This document shows, one piece after another, positions 54,269 to 63,933 of a stretch of 64,000 nt of DNA. The notes under the pieces are model-generated. The model did no database searches, was not told the DNA's origin, and saw only the letters and a program-made list of their open reading frames with translations. Source of the DNA: Neobacillus soli NBRC 102451 (GTDB taxonomy: Bacteria; Bacillota; Bacilli; Bacillales; Cytobacillaceae). The number at the start of each line of letters is the position of its first letter. The first letter of the stretch is position 1. Where the stretch lies: contig NZ_BCVI01000036.1 of the NCBI RefSeq assembly GCF_001591665.1, positions 99,866 through 163,865 of the forward strand, given 5' to 3'. Position numbers and translations under genes: made by a program.

Positions 54269-55681
54269 TTATTTCTCCAGCCAATTGGTGTGGAAGGTTC
54301 CTTCACGGTCCACTCTTTGGTACGTATGGGCACCGAAATAATCTCGTTGGGCTTGCAGTAAATTGGCAGGAAGATTCTCCGAGCGGTAGCTGTCATAATA
54401 GGCCAGTGCACTGGAAAGCCCCGGAACTGGTATTCCTGCCTTAATCGCAATCGAAACCACTTCTCTAGCTGCATCCTGATAGTCAGCCACAATCGATTTG
54501 AAATAGGAATCCATTAATAAATTATCTAAATTTGGATCACGGTCATAGGCATCTTTAATATTTTGCAGGAAGGCAGCACGGATAATACAGCCCCCGCGAA
54601 AAATCATCGCAATTTCCCCAGGCTTTAAGTTCCAATCATACTCTGCGGAAGCTGCCTTTAGCTGGGCGAAACCTTGCGCATAGGAGATGATCTTGCTTAA
54701 GTACAAGGTTTTACGAATGAGCTCGATAAAATCCTTTTTGCTGCCGATAAATTTATTGGTGGATGGACCGGGTAAAACCTTACTTGCCTTAACGCGCTCA
54801 TCCTTCATTGCCGAAAGGAAACGGGCAAAGACGGATTCGGTAATAATTGAAAGGGGAACCCCTAGGTCAAGTGAACTCTGACTTGTCCACTTTCCAGTTC
54901 CTTTTTGTCCGGCTGTATCCAAAATAACATCCACTAAAGGTTTCCCTGTTTCCGGATCTATTTTTGTAAAAATATCAGCGGTGATTTCAATCAAGTAGCT
55001 ATCAAGCTCGCCTTCATTCCAGCCCTTAAACACCTCATGAAACTCCGTTGCGGACAAACCAAGCAGTGTTTTCATTAAATGATAGGACTCACATATTAAC
55101 TGGATATCACTATATTCAATACCGTTATGTACCATTTTTACATAATGACCAGCACCATTTGGACCAATATACGTGCAGCATGGTTCCCCATTTACTTTCG
55201 CTGAGATTTCCGTTAACAACGGGGCGACTGCCTCATAAGCTTCTATTTGCCCGCTTGGCATGATTGCAGGACCTTTTAGGGCACCTTCTTCTCCGCCGGA
55301 AACGCCCGCACCAATAAATAGAATGCCTTTTTCAGCAAGGTCCTTATTTCTGCGAATCGTATCTTGATAAAAGCTGTTTCCTCCATCAATGAGGATATCA
55401 CCTTTGTCTAAATGCTGCAGCAGCGATTCAATCGCCTTATCCGTTATTACCCCGGCATTGACCATTAATAAAATTTTCCGCGGGCTTTCTAACGATTGAA
55501 CGAATTCTTCAATCTTCGTTGTACCCACTATTTTTTTTCCTTTATTATGTTCGAGGATTTCATTAACTTTCTCGGCGGAAAGGTCATAGACAGCTACCGG
55601 GAAGCCTTTACTTTCAAAATTTAATGCCAGACTCCTCCCCATTACTCCTACACCCACTACACCGACTTGTTGTTTTTCCAA
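54269..55681 (-). CDS. gnd: 6-phosphogluconate dehydrogenase, decarboxylating
   Basis: A 470-residue enzyme (usual 468-475) of the oxidative pentose phosphate pathway, turning 6-phosphogluconate into ribulose-5-phosphate, CO2 and NAD(P)H. The dinucleotide motif is [15 protein letters not shown], substrate motifs are [21 protein letters not shown] and [15 protein letters not shown], and the C-terminal domain ends GTFHTNW. TTG 55681 is the likely start. The cofactor (NAD or NADP) cannot be told. Confidence 0.92.
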   Translation of the reverse strand: MEKQQVGVVGVGVMGRSLALNFESKGFPVAVYDLSAEKVNEILEHNKGKKIVGTTKIEEFVQSLESPRKILLMVNAGVITDKAIESLLQHLDKGDILIDGGNSFYQDTIRRNKDLAEKGILFIGAGVSGGEEGALKGPAIMPSGQIEAYEAVAPLLTEISAKVNGEPCCTYIGPNGAGHYVKMVHNGIEYSDIQLICESYHLMKTLLGLSATEFHEVFKGWNEGELDSYLIEITADIFTKIDPETGKPLVDVILDTAGQKGTGKWTSQSSLDLGVPLSIITESVFARFLSAMKDERVKASKVLPGPSTNKFIGSKKDFIELIRKTLYLSKIISYAQGFAQLKAASAEYDWNLKPGEIAMIFRGGCIIRAAFLQNIKDAYDRDPNLDNLLMDSYFKSIVADYQDAAREVVSIAIKAGIPVPGLSSALAYYDSYRSENLPANLLQAQRDYFGAHTYQRVDREGTFHTNWLEK

Positions 55682-55790
55682 TTTGAATCATCCCTTCTAG
55701 GTGTTTAAAAAAGTTCATTAAGCTTTATTATAAATGAAAGGTAATTTCTCACAACTTTTATACTTAAAAAGATGTTACAAACATAGTCTT

Positions 55791-55825
55791 AAAAAAAACA
55801 CACCTTTTTATGAAAAAAGTGTGTG
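55791..55825 (-). terminator. Terminator between the AraC-type regulator and gnd
   Basis: ACACACCTTTTT / AAAAAAGTGTGTG (55798-55825), followed by T on the minus strand. Confidence 0.8.
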
Positions 55826-55858
55826 AAGATTATTATTAATATTAAGGCAAGCTAATCA

Positions 55859-56608
55859 TTAAGTTCCTGCTTTACCTTTTGATAGATTAGCATTTTTATA
55901 TTGCCCTGGAGTCATCCCCGAAAACTTTTTGAAGAGAACGGTGTAGTAGCTTTGATTGCAGTACCCAAACATTTGCGCAATTTCACTAAGCCGCGAATTT
56001 GTGTGAAGAAGAAAATACTTGGAGTCTTCAATTTTTTTGCGATTTATGTATTCCGGGATAATCATTCCCACTGATAATTTAAAAATCCTTGAAAGGTAGC
56101 CGGGGTGGACACCCGCAAATTCTGCCATTTTTTCTAAGGTGATCTCATGTAAGATTTCCTGATGAATGTATGTAATTGCTCGATTTACCACATGGTTATA
56201 TTCTAATCGTTCAGCTGATTTTAATGTATCAATGAAACATGAAACCATTTCATACTCAAGTGCTTTCAAGTCAGCAAAGGTATTTGTTTTTTCAATTTGC
56301 CGAATCATAACATCGCTTAAACTGAAAGCATCCTCAGGCAACGCCCCGCCTTTAATAATGGCACGTGTAAATAATGTGCAGGAGCAAATAAGCGAATTCT
56401 TTATCGACCGAATGGGTTCGGCTGCGAGCTTCGCTCTTTCCAAACTATTAATTTGGTCAAGGACCTCTTTGGCCTCTTCTTGATCACAACGAATAATAGC
56501 ATCCATTAGTTGCTGCTCTAATGCAAAGGAAGGATGATAGTAAAAGTTTCGGATATTTTCAGCCCGTGTTTCAAAGAAATACTTATTATTGTTATTTTTC
56601 ATTTCCAT
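55859..56608 (-). CDS. AraC-family transcriptional regulator
   Basis: A 249-residue activator. Two C-terminal helix-turn-helix motifs (about 150-245) are seen: ITLEKMAEFAGVHPGYLSRI and LSEIAQMFGYCNQSYYTVLF, then KKFSGMTPGQYK. The N-terminal region has a ligand-sensing helical fold without cupin signature. ATG 56608 is chosen (AAGGTG 8 bases before). It is divergent from the sugar ABC operon and is the likely activator of it. Confidence 0.85.
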   Translation of the reverse strand: MEMKNNNNKYFFETRAENIRNFYYHPSFALEQQLMDAIIRCDQEEAKEVLDQINSLERAKLAAEPIRSIKNSLICSCTLFTRAIIKGGALPEDAFSLSDVMIRQIEKTNTFADLKALEYEMVSCFIDTLKSAERLEYNHVVNRAITYIHQEILHEITLEKMAEFAGVHPGYLSRIFKLSVGMIIPEYINRKKIEDSKYFLLHTNSRLSEIAQMFGYCNQSYYTVLFKKFSGMTPGQYKNANLSKGKAGT

Positions 56609-56714
56609 CCACATTTCACCTTAAAAAAATGTTAAAAATATCATTTTTTTAATATCATTGTAATTTTTTAGTCTATAGAATTCAAGTATAAACCTTAAAG
56701 GGGGCTATAAAGAA

Positions 56715-57980
56715 ATGCAGAGAAAAAAATTGTTCACTAAATTGTTAGCGTTTTCCTTTGCGGCAAGCATCGCATTAACTGGATGCAGCAGTGATGCCAG
56801 CACCGAAAAAACGAAACCGGCAGACAAGGACAAAGCTAGCGAAAAGCAAATTGTAGTTAAGTTCGCAGCCCAAAATGACAATACTCCTGCAACGCAAAAG
56901 TTGATTGACGCCTTCAACCAAAAGCAGGCTAAGTACAAAGTCGAGTGGACCCAAATGACCAATGACTCCGCTCAGATGCATGATCAGCTCTTAAATTCTT
57001 TATCTAGCGGCTCTTCCGATTACGATGTTCTCTCTATGGACGTTGTTTGGGCCGGTGAATTTGCCGGTGCAGGATATTTAGAACCCCTTGACGTGAACAT
57101 GAATAAAACTGCCTTAAAAAAGACCGATTTCAATGCTGGCTCGATGGCATCTGGAAATTATAAAGGCAAACAATATACGCTTCCTTTCTTCCCAGACTTA
57201 GGTTTACTTTATTTCCGAAAAGACATTGTAAGTGCTGAAGATGCTGCTAAGCTTGAAAGCGGGAGCTACACATATGACGACCTATATAACATGTCAAAAA
57301 CCTATACTGGAAAAAATAAGACAAAGTACGGATTCGTTTATCAATCCAAGCAGTATGAAGGATTAACCGTTAACGTAACAGAATTCACAAAATCATATGA
57401 AAATGTAAAAGCTGGTCTTGAATCCATGTATAAATTTACGCAGGCACCATTCGAGCCTAAGGATCTCTTAAACTATATGGAGGGGGAAACCCATACAAAC
57501 TTCGAACAAGGGAATGCTGTATTTTCCCGGAACTGGCCCTATGCATTCGGGCGGATTAAAGGAAAAGAAGATGGCGTGACCGTTGCGGTTGATCAAGTCG
57601 GAATTGCTCCACTTCCTAACGGCGGTTCTGTTGGCGGATGGTTACTCGGGGTGAATAAAAGCTCGAAACAGCTTGACGGTGCATGGGAATTTATTAATTT
57701 TGCCGCTGGGGAAGAAGGTCAAAAAATTATGTCTACCCAAGGTGGATATTTACCTGGATTCAATGCCCTGCTAGATAATGACGAAGTTAAGTCTGCAAAT
57801 GTCATGCTTAGCTACCCAGGCTTCCAAAAAGCGTTAACAACAACCATTGCCAGACCTGTTTCACCTGAGTATTCCAAAACGTCGGATACGATTCAGGTTC
57901 AAGCCCATAAATATTTAAGTTCCGGAGCAGGACTTGATGAAGCTGTCAAAGCAATTGAGGCAGCTGCCAAGGGAGAATAA
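56715..57980 (+). CDS. Sugar-binding lipoprotein of a maltose-type ABC importer
   Basis: A 421-residue SBP family-1 protein with a lipoprotein signal (LTGCSS, Cys at about residue 23). Typical features are AFNQKQAKYKVEWTQMTNDS, and FSRNWPYAFGRIKGKEDG followed by GSVGGWLLGVNKSSK. It would deliver an alpha-glucoside to the MalF/MalG-type permeases. AAAGGGGG precedes the ATG. No ATPase gene is present, so it presumably shares a multi-purpose ATPase such as MsmX, coded elsewhere. Confidence 0.85.
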   Translation: MQRKKLFTKLLAFSFAASIALTGCSSDASTEKTKPADKDKASEKQIVVKFAAQNDNTPATQKLIDAFNQKQAKYKVEWTQMTNDSAQMHDQLLNSLSSGSSDYDVLSMDVVWAGEFAGAGYLEPLDVNMNKTALKKTDFNAGSMASGNYKGKQYTLPFFPDLGLLYFRKDIVSAEDAAKLESGSYTYDDLYNMSKTYTGKNKTKYGFVYQSKQYEGLTVNVTEFTKSYENVKAGLESMYKFTQAPFEPKDLLNYMEGETHTNFEQGNAVFSRNWPYAFGRIKGKEDGVTVAVDQVGIAPLPNGGSVGGWLLGVNKSSKQLDGAWEFINFAAGEEGQKIMSTQGGYLPGFNALLDNDEVKSANVMLSYPGFQKALTTTIARPVSPEYSKTSDTIQVQAHKYLSSGAGLDEAVKAIEAAAKGE

Positions 57981-57985
57981 AAAAG

Positions 57986-58134
57986 AAAAGCGGAAGCGCC
58001 CGTATAGCGGCGTATGGATTGGAGCGCTTTGACTGAGATAAAGGAAACACGGAGAGCGTAAGCGCATCCGTGCTTGACTTATCGTAGGGAAAAGAGCGAA
58101 ATCCACTAGCCGCTGGGCGCTGGAGCTAGACAGT
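57986..58134. repeat. Dispersed GC-rich repeat, copy 1
   Basis: Begins AAAAGCGGAAGCGCCCG and ends near CTGGAGCTAGACAG. AGCGCCCGTATAGCGGC near the left pairs with GCCGCTGGGCGCT near the right, so the block can fold on itself. The first 67 bases recur at 63934 with three changes. Confidence 0.7.
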
Positions 58135-58158
58135 TATCATCTAAACAATGTTCAAATA

Positions 58159-58188
58159 GGGCTCTAATTTAAACATTAGAGCCCTTTT
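58159..58188 (+). terminator. Intercistronic hairpin between sugar-binding protein and permease genes
   Basis: Perfect GGGCTCTAAT (58159-58168) / ATTAGAGCCC (58175-58184), then TTTT. Probably partial termination. Confidence 0.7.
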
Positions 58189-58255
58189 CATTCATAGAAT
58201 GAAAGGTTTTGCTTAAATTAACCCGATAAATTGGACAACAGAGAGGGTGATAATA

Positions 58256-59470
58256 ATGCAGAAGATGGGGTTTAAGGGGTGGCTTTTTGTTCTTCCCACC
58301 TTGTTGATCATCGGCATTTTCTCCTTATGGCCAGTGATCCAATCTTTTACCTATACTTTTTTTGATTATCGTCTCAATGACCAGCAAAAAGCTGGATTGT
58401 ATGTGAGCGAAAGATTTAATGCCTCCCTTTTTAATGAAACGCAAATGTATGTCTCGATGTTTTTGGAAGAAGACTTAGCTAACATAAAAAGTGAAGAAGA
58501 TCTGAATCAAGTTACCCAGCTAAAGAAAGATTTAATGGCAGCAGATAAACAATTTAACGGTCAAAAAGGTGTCATTAAAATCAGTAAACAAGAAAAGTCA
58601 AAAATTGAACATTTGCATAAATCTGCGAAGGAATTGGTACATTCCCTTAATAGTAAGTATGAACTCATTCATAAAGATGATTTGCCAGCTTTAGTGGATG
58701 ATCTGCAAAATAGTGTGATTCCTTCCAATTTTATTGGCTTAAAGGGTTATAAACAGGTCTTTACCGACAATCGGATTGGTATTGCCCTCCGGAATACGTT
58801 CTCTTTCACGGTATTATCCGTCTTTTTTGAACTTGTACTTGGTTTAGGACTTGCCCTTGTATTAAATAAAGCTATGTTTGGCCAGGGAATCGTTCGAACG
58901 GCCTCATTAATTCCATGGGCCATTCCAACAGCTGTTGCGGCACTTATGTGGAGCTACCTTTTCAACGGAAGCAGCGGCATCGTCGCCCATTTTTTTGAAG
59001 CGGCTGGACTCGTCGATAAATCCCAAAACCTTTTACTCAGCGGGCCCGGGGCTTTTGCATCAACAATACTAGCGGATGTCTGGAAAACGACGCCTTATAT
59101 GGCATTATTATTGCTGGCCGGCTTGCAAAACATTTCGCACTCCTTATATGAAGCTGCCTCCATCGATGGAGCGGGTAAAGTTAAATCGTTTTTCAAAATA
59201 ACACTGCCGCTTTTAAAGCCATCCATTTTGGTCGCATTATTATTCCGAACATTAGATGCCTTCCGCGTATTTGATCTCATCTATGTATTAACGGGGGGCG
59301 GACCAGGGGGCGAAACGGAAACACTCTCTATTTACGCCTATAAAGTCATGTTTGCTCAAACGAACTTTGGCTATGGATCGATTATTGTAATGTTTATGTT
59401 TGTATGTGTCGCCATTATTGCGATTTTGTTTGTGAAATTCTTGGGTGCGAACCTGATGGAAAAAAATTAA
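58256..59470 (+). CDS. Sugar ABC permease, MalF-like, with an enlarged external loop
   Basis: A 404-residue permease. The core (about 165-404) has the EAA loop SLYEAASIDGAGKVKSFFKI and the helix set of MalF-like subunits. Between helix 1 (about residues 12-32) and helix 2 lies an insert of about 110 mostly charged residues with coiled-coil character (DLNQVTQLKKDLMAADKQF). Ordinary Gram-positive MalF-like proteins are about 290. ATG 58256 is used with GAGAGGGTG upstream. It works with the MalG-like protein. Confidence 0.85.
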   Translation: MQKMGFKGWLFVLPTLLIIGIFSLWPVIQSFTYTFFDYRLNDQQKAGLYVSERFNASLFNETQMYVSMFLEEDLANIKSEEDLNQVTQLKKDLMAADKQFNGQKGVIKISKQEKSKIEHLHKSAKELVHSLNSKYELIHKDDLPALVDDLQNSVIPSNFIGLKGYKQVFTDNRIGIALRNTFSFTVLSVFFELVLGLGLALVLNKAMFGQGIVRTASLIPWAIPTAVAALMWSYLFNGSSGIVAHFFEAAGLVDKSQNLLLSGPGAFASTILADVWKTTPYMALLLLAGLQNISHSLYEAASIDGAGKVKSFFKITLPLLKPSILVALLFRTLDAFRVFDLIYVLTGGGPGGETETLSIYAYKVMFAQTNFGYGSIIVMFMFVCVAIIAILFVKFLGANLMEKN

Positions 59471-59482
59471 GGAGGGATAGCT

Positions 59483-60316
59483 ATGCAGACCTCTAAACGA
59501 AATTTATGGATCACCTTTGGGGTGGTCGTTATCTGTTATTTGTTTGCGATGGTATTCCCGTTCTTCTGGGTATTTATCACCTCCTTTAAAACATCTGGTG
59601 AGATATTTGGAACGGGGGCCTTCCGTGTTATTCCTGAAAATCCAACCTTTCAAAACTATCTAACCATTCTGTTTGAAAAAGGAATCTTAAACTCGATAAA
59701 AAATAGCCTTATTGTTGCAACAACGACAACCATTTATATCATTGTGGTCGCAACCTTTTCTGCCTATGCCATTTCCAGGTTTCATTTTAGGGGAAAGAAT
59801 ATTCTTTTGGGTTTGATACTCGCAGTGTCGATGTTTCCGCAAATGATTATCACTGGCCCTGTTTATAACTTATTTTTACATTTTAAACTATTAAACTCCT
59901 TCGCTGTCGTTTTACCTTATTCAACGATTACCTTGCCGATGGCCGTTTGGATTTTAGTCACACATTTCAACCAAATCCCAACTGCGCTGGAAGAATCAGC
60001 AAAAATGGATGGCGCCACTACTTTTCAAACATTATCTAAAATCATTTTTCCACTGGCAGCACCAGGCGTATTTACGACTGCCATCATTACCTTTATCGCG
60101 TCATGGAATGAATTCCTTTTAACAATCACATTGAACCCTAACCCAGAATATCATACTGTTCCTGTTGCCATTTCCTTCTTAAGAACTCAATTTGAGATCC
60201 TTTGGGGACAAGTATCAGCAGCAACAGCGATTGTAACCATCCCAACTCTTATTATCGTCCTCTTATTCCAAAGACAAATTGTCTCCGGGTTAACGAGCGG
60301 CGGGGTCAAAGAATAG
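59483..60316 (+). CDS. Sugar ABC permease, MalG-like
   Basis: A 277-residue permease with six helices and the EAA loop ALEESAKMDGATTFQTLSKI, with the typical end (LLFQRQIVSGLTSGGVKE). GGAGGG is 8 bases before the ATG. It follows the MalF-like gene by 12 bases. Confidence 0.9.
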   Translation: MQTSKRNLWITFGVVVICYLFAMVFPFFWVFITSFKTSGEIFGTGAFRVIPENPTFQNYLTILFEKGILNSIKNSLIVATTTTIYIIVVATFSAYAISRFHFRGKNILLGLILAVSMFPQMIITGPVYNLFLHFKLLNSFAVVLPYSTITLPMAVWILVTHFNQIPTALEESAKMDGATTFQTLSKIIFPLAAPGVFTTAIITFIASWNEFLLTITLNPNPEYHTVPVAISFLRTQFEILWGQVSAATAIVTIPTLIIVLLFQRQIVSGLTSGGVKE

Positions 60317-60336
60317 TTAATATCGAGGTGTACCAC

Positions 60337-62619
60337 ATGTCTTGGAAAATAAGTTCCCACAATATGGAGCCTGCTCAAATTTTAGTTGATGAAAGTTTAT
60401 TTTTCACTGGAAATGGTTATTTAGGTGTACGTGGAAATTTTGAAGAAGGCCTTTCCATAGGTCAACAATCAATCCGCGGCACCTACTTAAATGCCTTTCA
60501 CGATAGCGTAGCAATTCCCTATGGAGAAAAGCTTTATGCCTTTCCAGATACACAGCAAAAGCTATTAAACGTCATCGATTCCCAATCGATTGAGATTTTC
60601 TTCGGGGAAGAACACGAAGAGGAACGATTTTGTTTAGAAGAAGGAGAAGTCCTTTCGTTTGAACGACATTTGCATTTTGATCAAGGCTTTTCTGAGAGAA
60701 CAATCGAATGGCGATCACCATCTGGGAAGGAAATAAAGCTGACCTTCAAAAGGTTAGTTTCATTTCTCGACAAAGAAGCCTTTCTTCAAAAAATAAAGCT
60801 GGAATCTACAAACTTCCAAGGAAGGATTCGGATTGTTTCGAGCGTTAATGGAGATGTAGCTAATTATGTCGACACCGTCGACCCGCGCGTATCCTCAGGC
60901 CACGCTAAACTGTTAAAGGTGACCGCTGTGCAGCAATTAGGTGCTGTCTCCTATGTTGAGTGTGAAACGACAAATACGATGCTTAAAACGGCTTGTGCTG
61001 CGTCCTATCAGCTGTCGAATTCTTTTAAAAGAAGGAATCACCTTCATGCGAATTCTGTTGTATCTGAGTTTATTTTTCATTTCAGTGGAAAAGCTACTTT
61101 CGAAAAGAAAAGTATTTTCGTCGATACATTGCGGCATGGGGAAGGTTTAGCTGTCTCCGCTCTCCAATTACACACAAAGCTAGCTGAAAAAGGGTTCTCT
61201 CAATTTTCAATCGAACAGGAAAGCTATCTTAGTGATTTCTGGAGCGATACAGATATTGAAATTCGCGGAGATTCTTCGTTGCAGGAAGGAATTAGATTTA
61301 ATTTATTTCATCTCTTGCAATCTGCGGGCCAAGACCGTTTTTCCAATATCGCTGCAAAAGGCTTATCTGGAGAAGGCTATGAAGGCCACTATTTTTGGGA
61401 TACAGAAATCTATATCCTCCCTGTTTTTTTAATGACCCAGCCTGATATAGCGCGAAAGCTTCTTCTTTATCGTTATTCGATTTTGGAGCAAGCCAAACTT
61501 CATGCAAAGGATATGGGCCATCGGAAAGGAGCTTTATTTCCTTGGCGGACAATCTCAGGGACAGAATGTTCTTCCTACTTTCCATCAGGGTCGGCTCAGT
61601 ATCATATAAGTGCGGATATCGCCTACAGTTTTGTCCAGTATTCCCTTGTTAGCGGGGATTCTAATTTTATGAAGGAACACGGTGCGGAGGTCCTTTTTGA
61701 GACAGCACGGCTATGGGTGGATACAGGCCATTTTGATGGGGAATCTTTTAAAATTGACGCTATTACCGGGCCCGATGAATACACCTGCATTGTTAACAAC
61801 AACTACTACACAAATGTGATGGCGAAATACAATTTGATTTGGGCAGTGAAATGTTACCAGCTATTGGACTCTTTAGATGGCGAACAGCTTTCAAACTTGA
61901 GCAGGAAGATAAGTTTGACTAAAGATGAGATCCGAACATGGCAGCGTGCAGCCGAGCGGATGTATTTGCCCTATGATCAGAATCTTGATATTAACCCTCA
62001 AGATGATACTTTTTTACAAAAGGCCGTATGGGATTTAAACAATACACCGAAAGAAGATTTCCCGCTTCTTTTGCACTATCATCCGCTTACATTATACCGG
62101 TACCAGGTCTGCAAACAAGCTGATACCGTCTTGGCACATTTTTTGCTGGAGGATGAGCAAGAATTAACAACCATCAGGAATTCATTCGATTATTACGAAA
62201 AAATAACCACACATGATTCTTCTTTATCCTCCTGTGTTTTTAGTATTATGGCATCAAAGCTTGGGCATAAACAAAAAGCCTATGATTATTTTATTGAAAC
62301 GGCAAGATTGGATTTAGATAATACCCATGGTAATACAAAGGATGGTCTCCACATGGCGAACATGGGCGGCACATGGTTAGCGATTGTCTTTGGTTTTGCT
62401 GGACTTCGCATTAAGGAAAGCGGTATTTCCTTTCACCCTGTCTTACCTGACAAATGGGAGGGCTATCGATTCTCTATCCAATGCCGAGGCCGTAAGTTAC
62501 AGGTTGAAAAAACTGCGGAACAGACCATCATAAAGCTAGTCCGTGGAGAAGGTTTATCAATAAGCGTTTTCGAGCAATCCTACCACCTTGAAAAAGAAAA
62601 GGCACTGATCATCATATAA
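60337..62619 (+). CDS. Glycoside hydrolase family 65 disaccharide phosphorylase
   Basis: A 760-residue GH65 enzyme (MapA is about 757). The N-terminal domain starts LFFTGNGYLGVRGNFEEG; the general-acid Glu is in ITGPDEYTCIVNNNYYTN (about residue 480), and phosphate-binding positions follow in GTWLA-like MANMGGTWLAIVFG. It would phosphorolyse an alpha-glucoside to beta-glucose-1-phosphate. The CIVNNNYYTN wording resembles nigerose/kojibiose-type members more than maltose phosphorylase, which I recall with a different sequence there; this is by memory only. GAGGTG precedes ATG 60337. It ends the ABC operon; no beta-phosphoglucomutase gene follows. Confidence 0.8.
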   Translation: MSWKISSHNMEPAQILVDESLFFTGNGYLGVRGNFEEGLSIGQQSIRGTYLNAFHDSVAIPYGEKLYAFPDTQQKLLNVIDSQSIEIFFGEEHEEERFCLEEGEVLSFERHLHFDQGFSERTIEWRSPSGKEIKLTFKRLVSFLDKEAFLQKIKLESTNFQGRIRIVSSVNGDVANYVDTVDPRVSSGHAKLLKVTAVQQLGAVSYVECETTNTMLKTACAASYQLSNSFKRRNHLHANSVVSEFIFHFSGKATFEKKSIFVDTLRHGEGLAVSALQLHTKLAEKGFSQFSIEQESYLSDFWSDTDIEIRGDSSLQEGIRFNLFHLLQSAGQDRFSNIAAKGLSGEGYEGHYFWDTEIYILPVFLMTQPDIARKLLLYRYSILEQAKLHAKDMGHRKGALFPWRTISGTECSSYFPSGSAQYHISADIAYSFVQYSLVSGDSNFMKEHGAEVLFETARLWVDTGHFDGESFKIDAITGPDEYTCIVNNNYYTNVMAKYNLIWAVKCYQLLDSLDGEQLSNLSRKISLTKDEIRTWQRAAERMYLPYDQNLDINPQDDTFLQKAVWDLNNTPKEDFPLLLHYHPLTLYRYQVCKQADTVLAHFLLEDEQELTTIRNSFDYYEKITTHDSSLSSCVFSIMASKLGHKQKAYDYFIETARLDLDNTHGNTKDGLHMANMGGTWLAIVFGFAGLRIKESGISFHPVLPDKWEGYRFSIQCRGRKLQVEKTAEQTIIKLVRGEGLSISVFEQSYHLEKEKALIII

Positions 62620-62654
62620 GCAGAAGACCTGCCTTGACGGGAGGTCTTCTGCTT
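62618..62654. terminator. Bidirectional terminator between GH65 and AlaX-like genes
   Basis: Perfect 13-bp stem AAGCAGAAGACCT (62618-62630) / AGGTCTTCTGCTT (62642-62654). Confidence 0.85.
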
Positions 62655-62659
62655 ATTAA

Positions 62660-63850
62660 CTATTTTGTTGATTCTAATAAATGCTGCAGCATTTGTTCCC
62701 CTGACATCAGCGCTTCGCCTCCGCCCTGGGCAAAGGAGTCGCTTCCACCACCCTTTCCGTTAATAAGCGGAAGAGCATTTGCGATTACCTTTTTCATATT
62801 TTCCATTCCCGCTGCCCCTCTCGCACAAACGAGCTGCAAGCGATTTTCATTTTGCGACACAAAGAAAACAATGGCCGTTTCCTCTTCACTAGTGATCAGT
62901 CTGGCCAGCTTTTGCAGTTCTTGAATGGTCCGATTTTGAAAAACTTCACCGATGAGTTTTTTCTGTTCACTTTTTTGGAGTAAGTCCTTTGCTTCATATT
63001 GAAGCAGCCTTTCCTGAAGTTGCTCAAGTAATTTTTCTGCCATTTTTCCATTCTCAAGAAGGCGCTGGGTCGCTTGTTCCATTTCCTTCTCCGGAGCATT
63101 GAGAAGTTTAGTCAATTCAAGCAGGACTTTTTGCTTTTGATCCAGTTGCTTTATAACACGATTTCCGCACACAAATTGAACACGGGTCTTTTTCTTTTGC
63201 TTTTCCCAATCTAATATTTTGATGGCGAAGACCTCACCGGTTGCTTTTGGATGTGTCCCGCCGCAGCCGTTATCATCAAAATCTGGAATAATAACAAGTC
63301 GAATGTCTTCTTTAACCTTTGTCTCTTTTCTTAGTGAATACTGTGACAATTCTTCTTCTGACACCCATTTCGTTTCAATTGGCCTGTTTTCGAGGATAAT
63401 CTGGTTGGCAAGCTCCTCTGCTTTCTTAGCTTCTTTTTCCGTGAGGCTTTCTGTTTCCAAATCAATGGTTAGCAGCTCATTTCCTAAATGGAAGCTTACT
63501 GTTTTGAAAGCGAATAAATGATCAAAGGCTGCTGATAGGATATGCTGTCCGGCATGCTGCTGCATATGATCAAAACGTCGTTTCCAATTGATTATTCCGG
63601 ATACTTCCTTTCCTAAATCTTGTAATGGACGATCAAGATAATGACGAATTTCTCCTGCGACTTCTTCTACGTTTACTACTTGTTGATCCTCAATGGTACC
63701 TAGATCATGAGGCTGTCCTCCTCCGGTTGGGTAAAAAGCGGTTTGTTTCAAAACAATGTACCAATTTCCAGCCCTATCTTGCTCTTGTTTTACTACTTGT
63801 GCCGTAAAAGATTGTATGTAAGCATCTTGATAATAGAGTTTTCCTTCCAT
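62660..63850 (-). CDS. AlaX-like alanyl-tRNA editing protein (DHHA1-containing)
   Basis: A 396-residue stand-alone editing protein related to the AlaRS editing domain. The N-terminal part has the zinc motif HAGQHILSAAF (HxxxH at about 97) and the C-x-x-x-H as NGCGGTHP; the middle has coiled-coil (about 260-310), and the C-terminal DHHA1 region ends GKGGGSDSFAQGGG. It would hydrolyse mischarged Ser- or Gly-tRNA(Ala). AGGAGTG precedes the ATG. It stands alone. Confidence 0.85.
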   Translation of the reverse strand: MEGKLYYQDAYIQSFTAQVVKQEQDRAGNWYIVLKQTAFYPTGGGQPHDLGTIEDQQVVNVEEVAGEIRHYLDRPLQDLGKEVSGIINWKRRFDHMQQHAGQHILSAAFDHLFAFKTVSFHLGNELLTIDLETESLTEKEAKKAEELANQIILENRPIETKWVSEEELSQYSLRKETKVKEDIRLVIIPDFDDNGCGGTHPKATGEVFAIKILDWEKQKKKTRVQFVCGNRVIKQLDQKQKVLLELTKLLNAPEKEMEQATQRLLENGKMAEKLLEQLQERLLQYEAKDLLQKSEQKKLIGEVFQNRTIQELQKLARLITSEEETAIVFFVSQNENRLQLVCARGAAGMENMKKVIANALPLINGKGGGSDSFAQGGGEALMSGEQMLQHLLESTK

Positions 63851-63933
63851 GGTTTATAGCACACTCCTATTTAATTTTCACTATAATATATAACCTATTG
63901 TCGGGAATTAGGGGAAATAAATCAAGAAAATAG

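Noticed and set aside
54109..54492. Open frame on the minus strand overlapping the end of gnd and running into the gap (127 codons)
   Set aside because: The first part is a shadow of gnd; the last 50 codons lie outside gnd but have no ribosome binding site and I recognise no family. Could be a decayed fragment, not enough to call.
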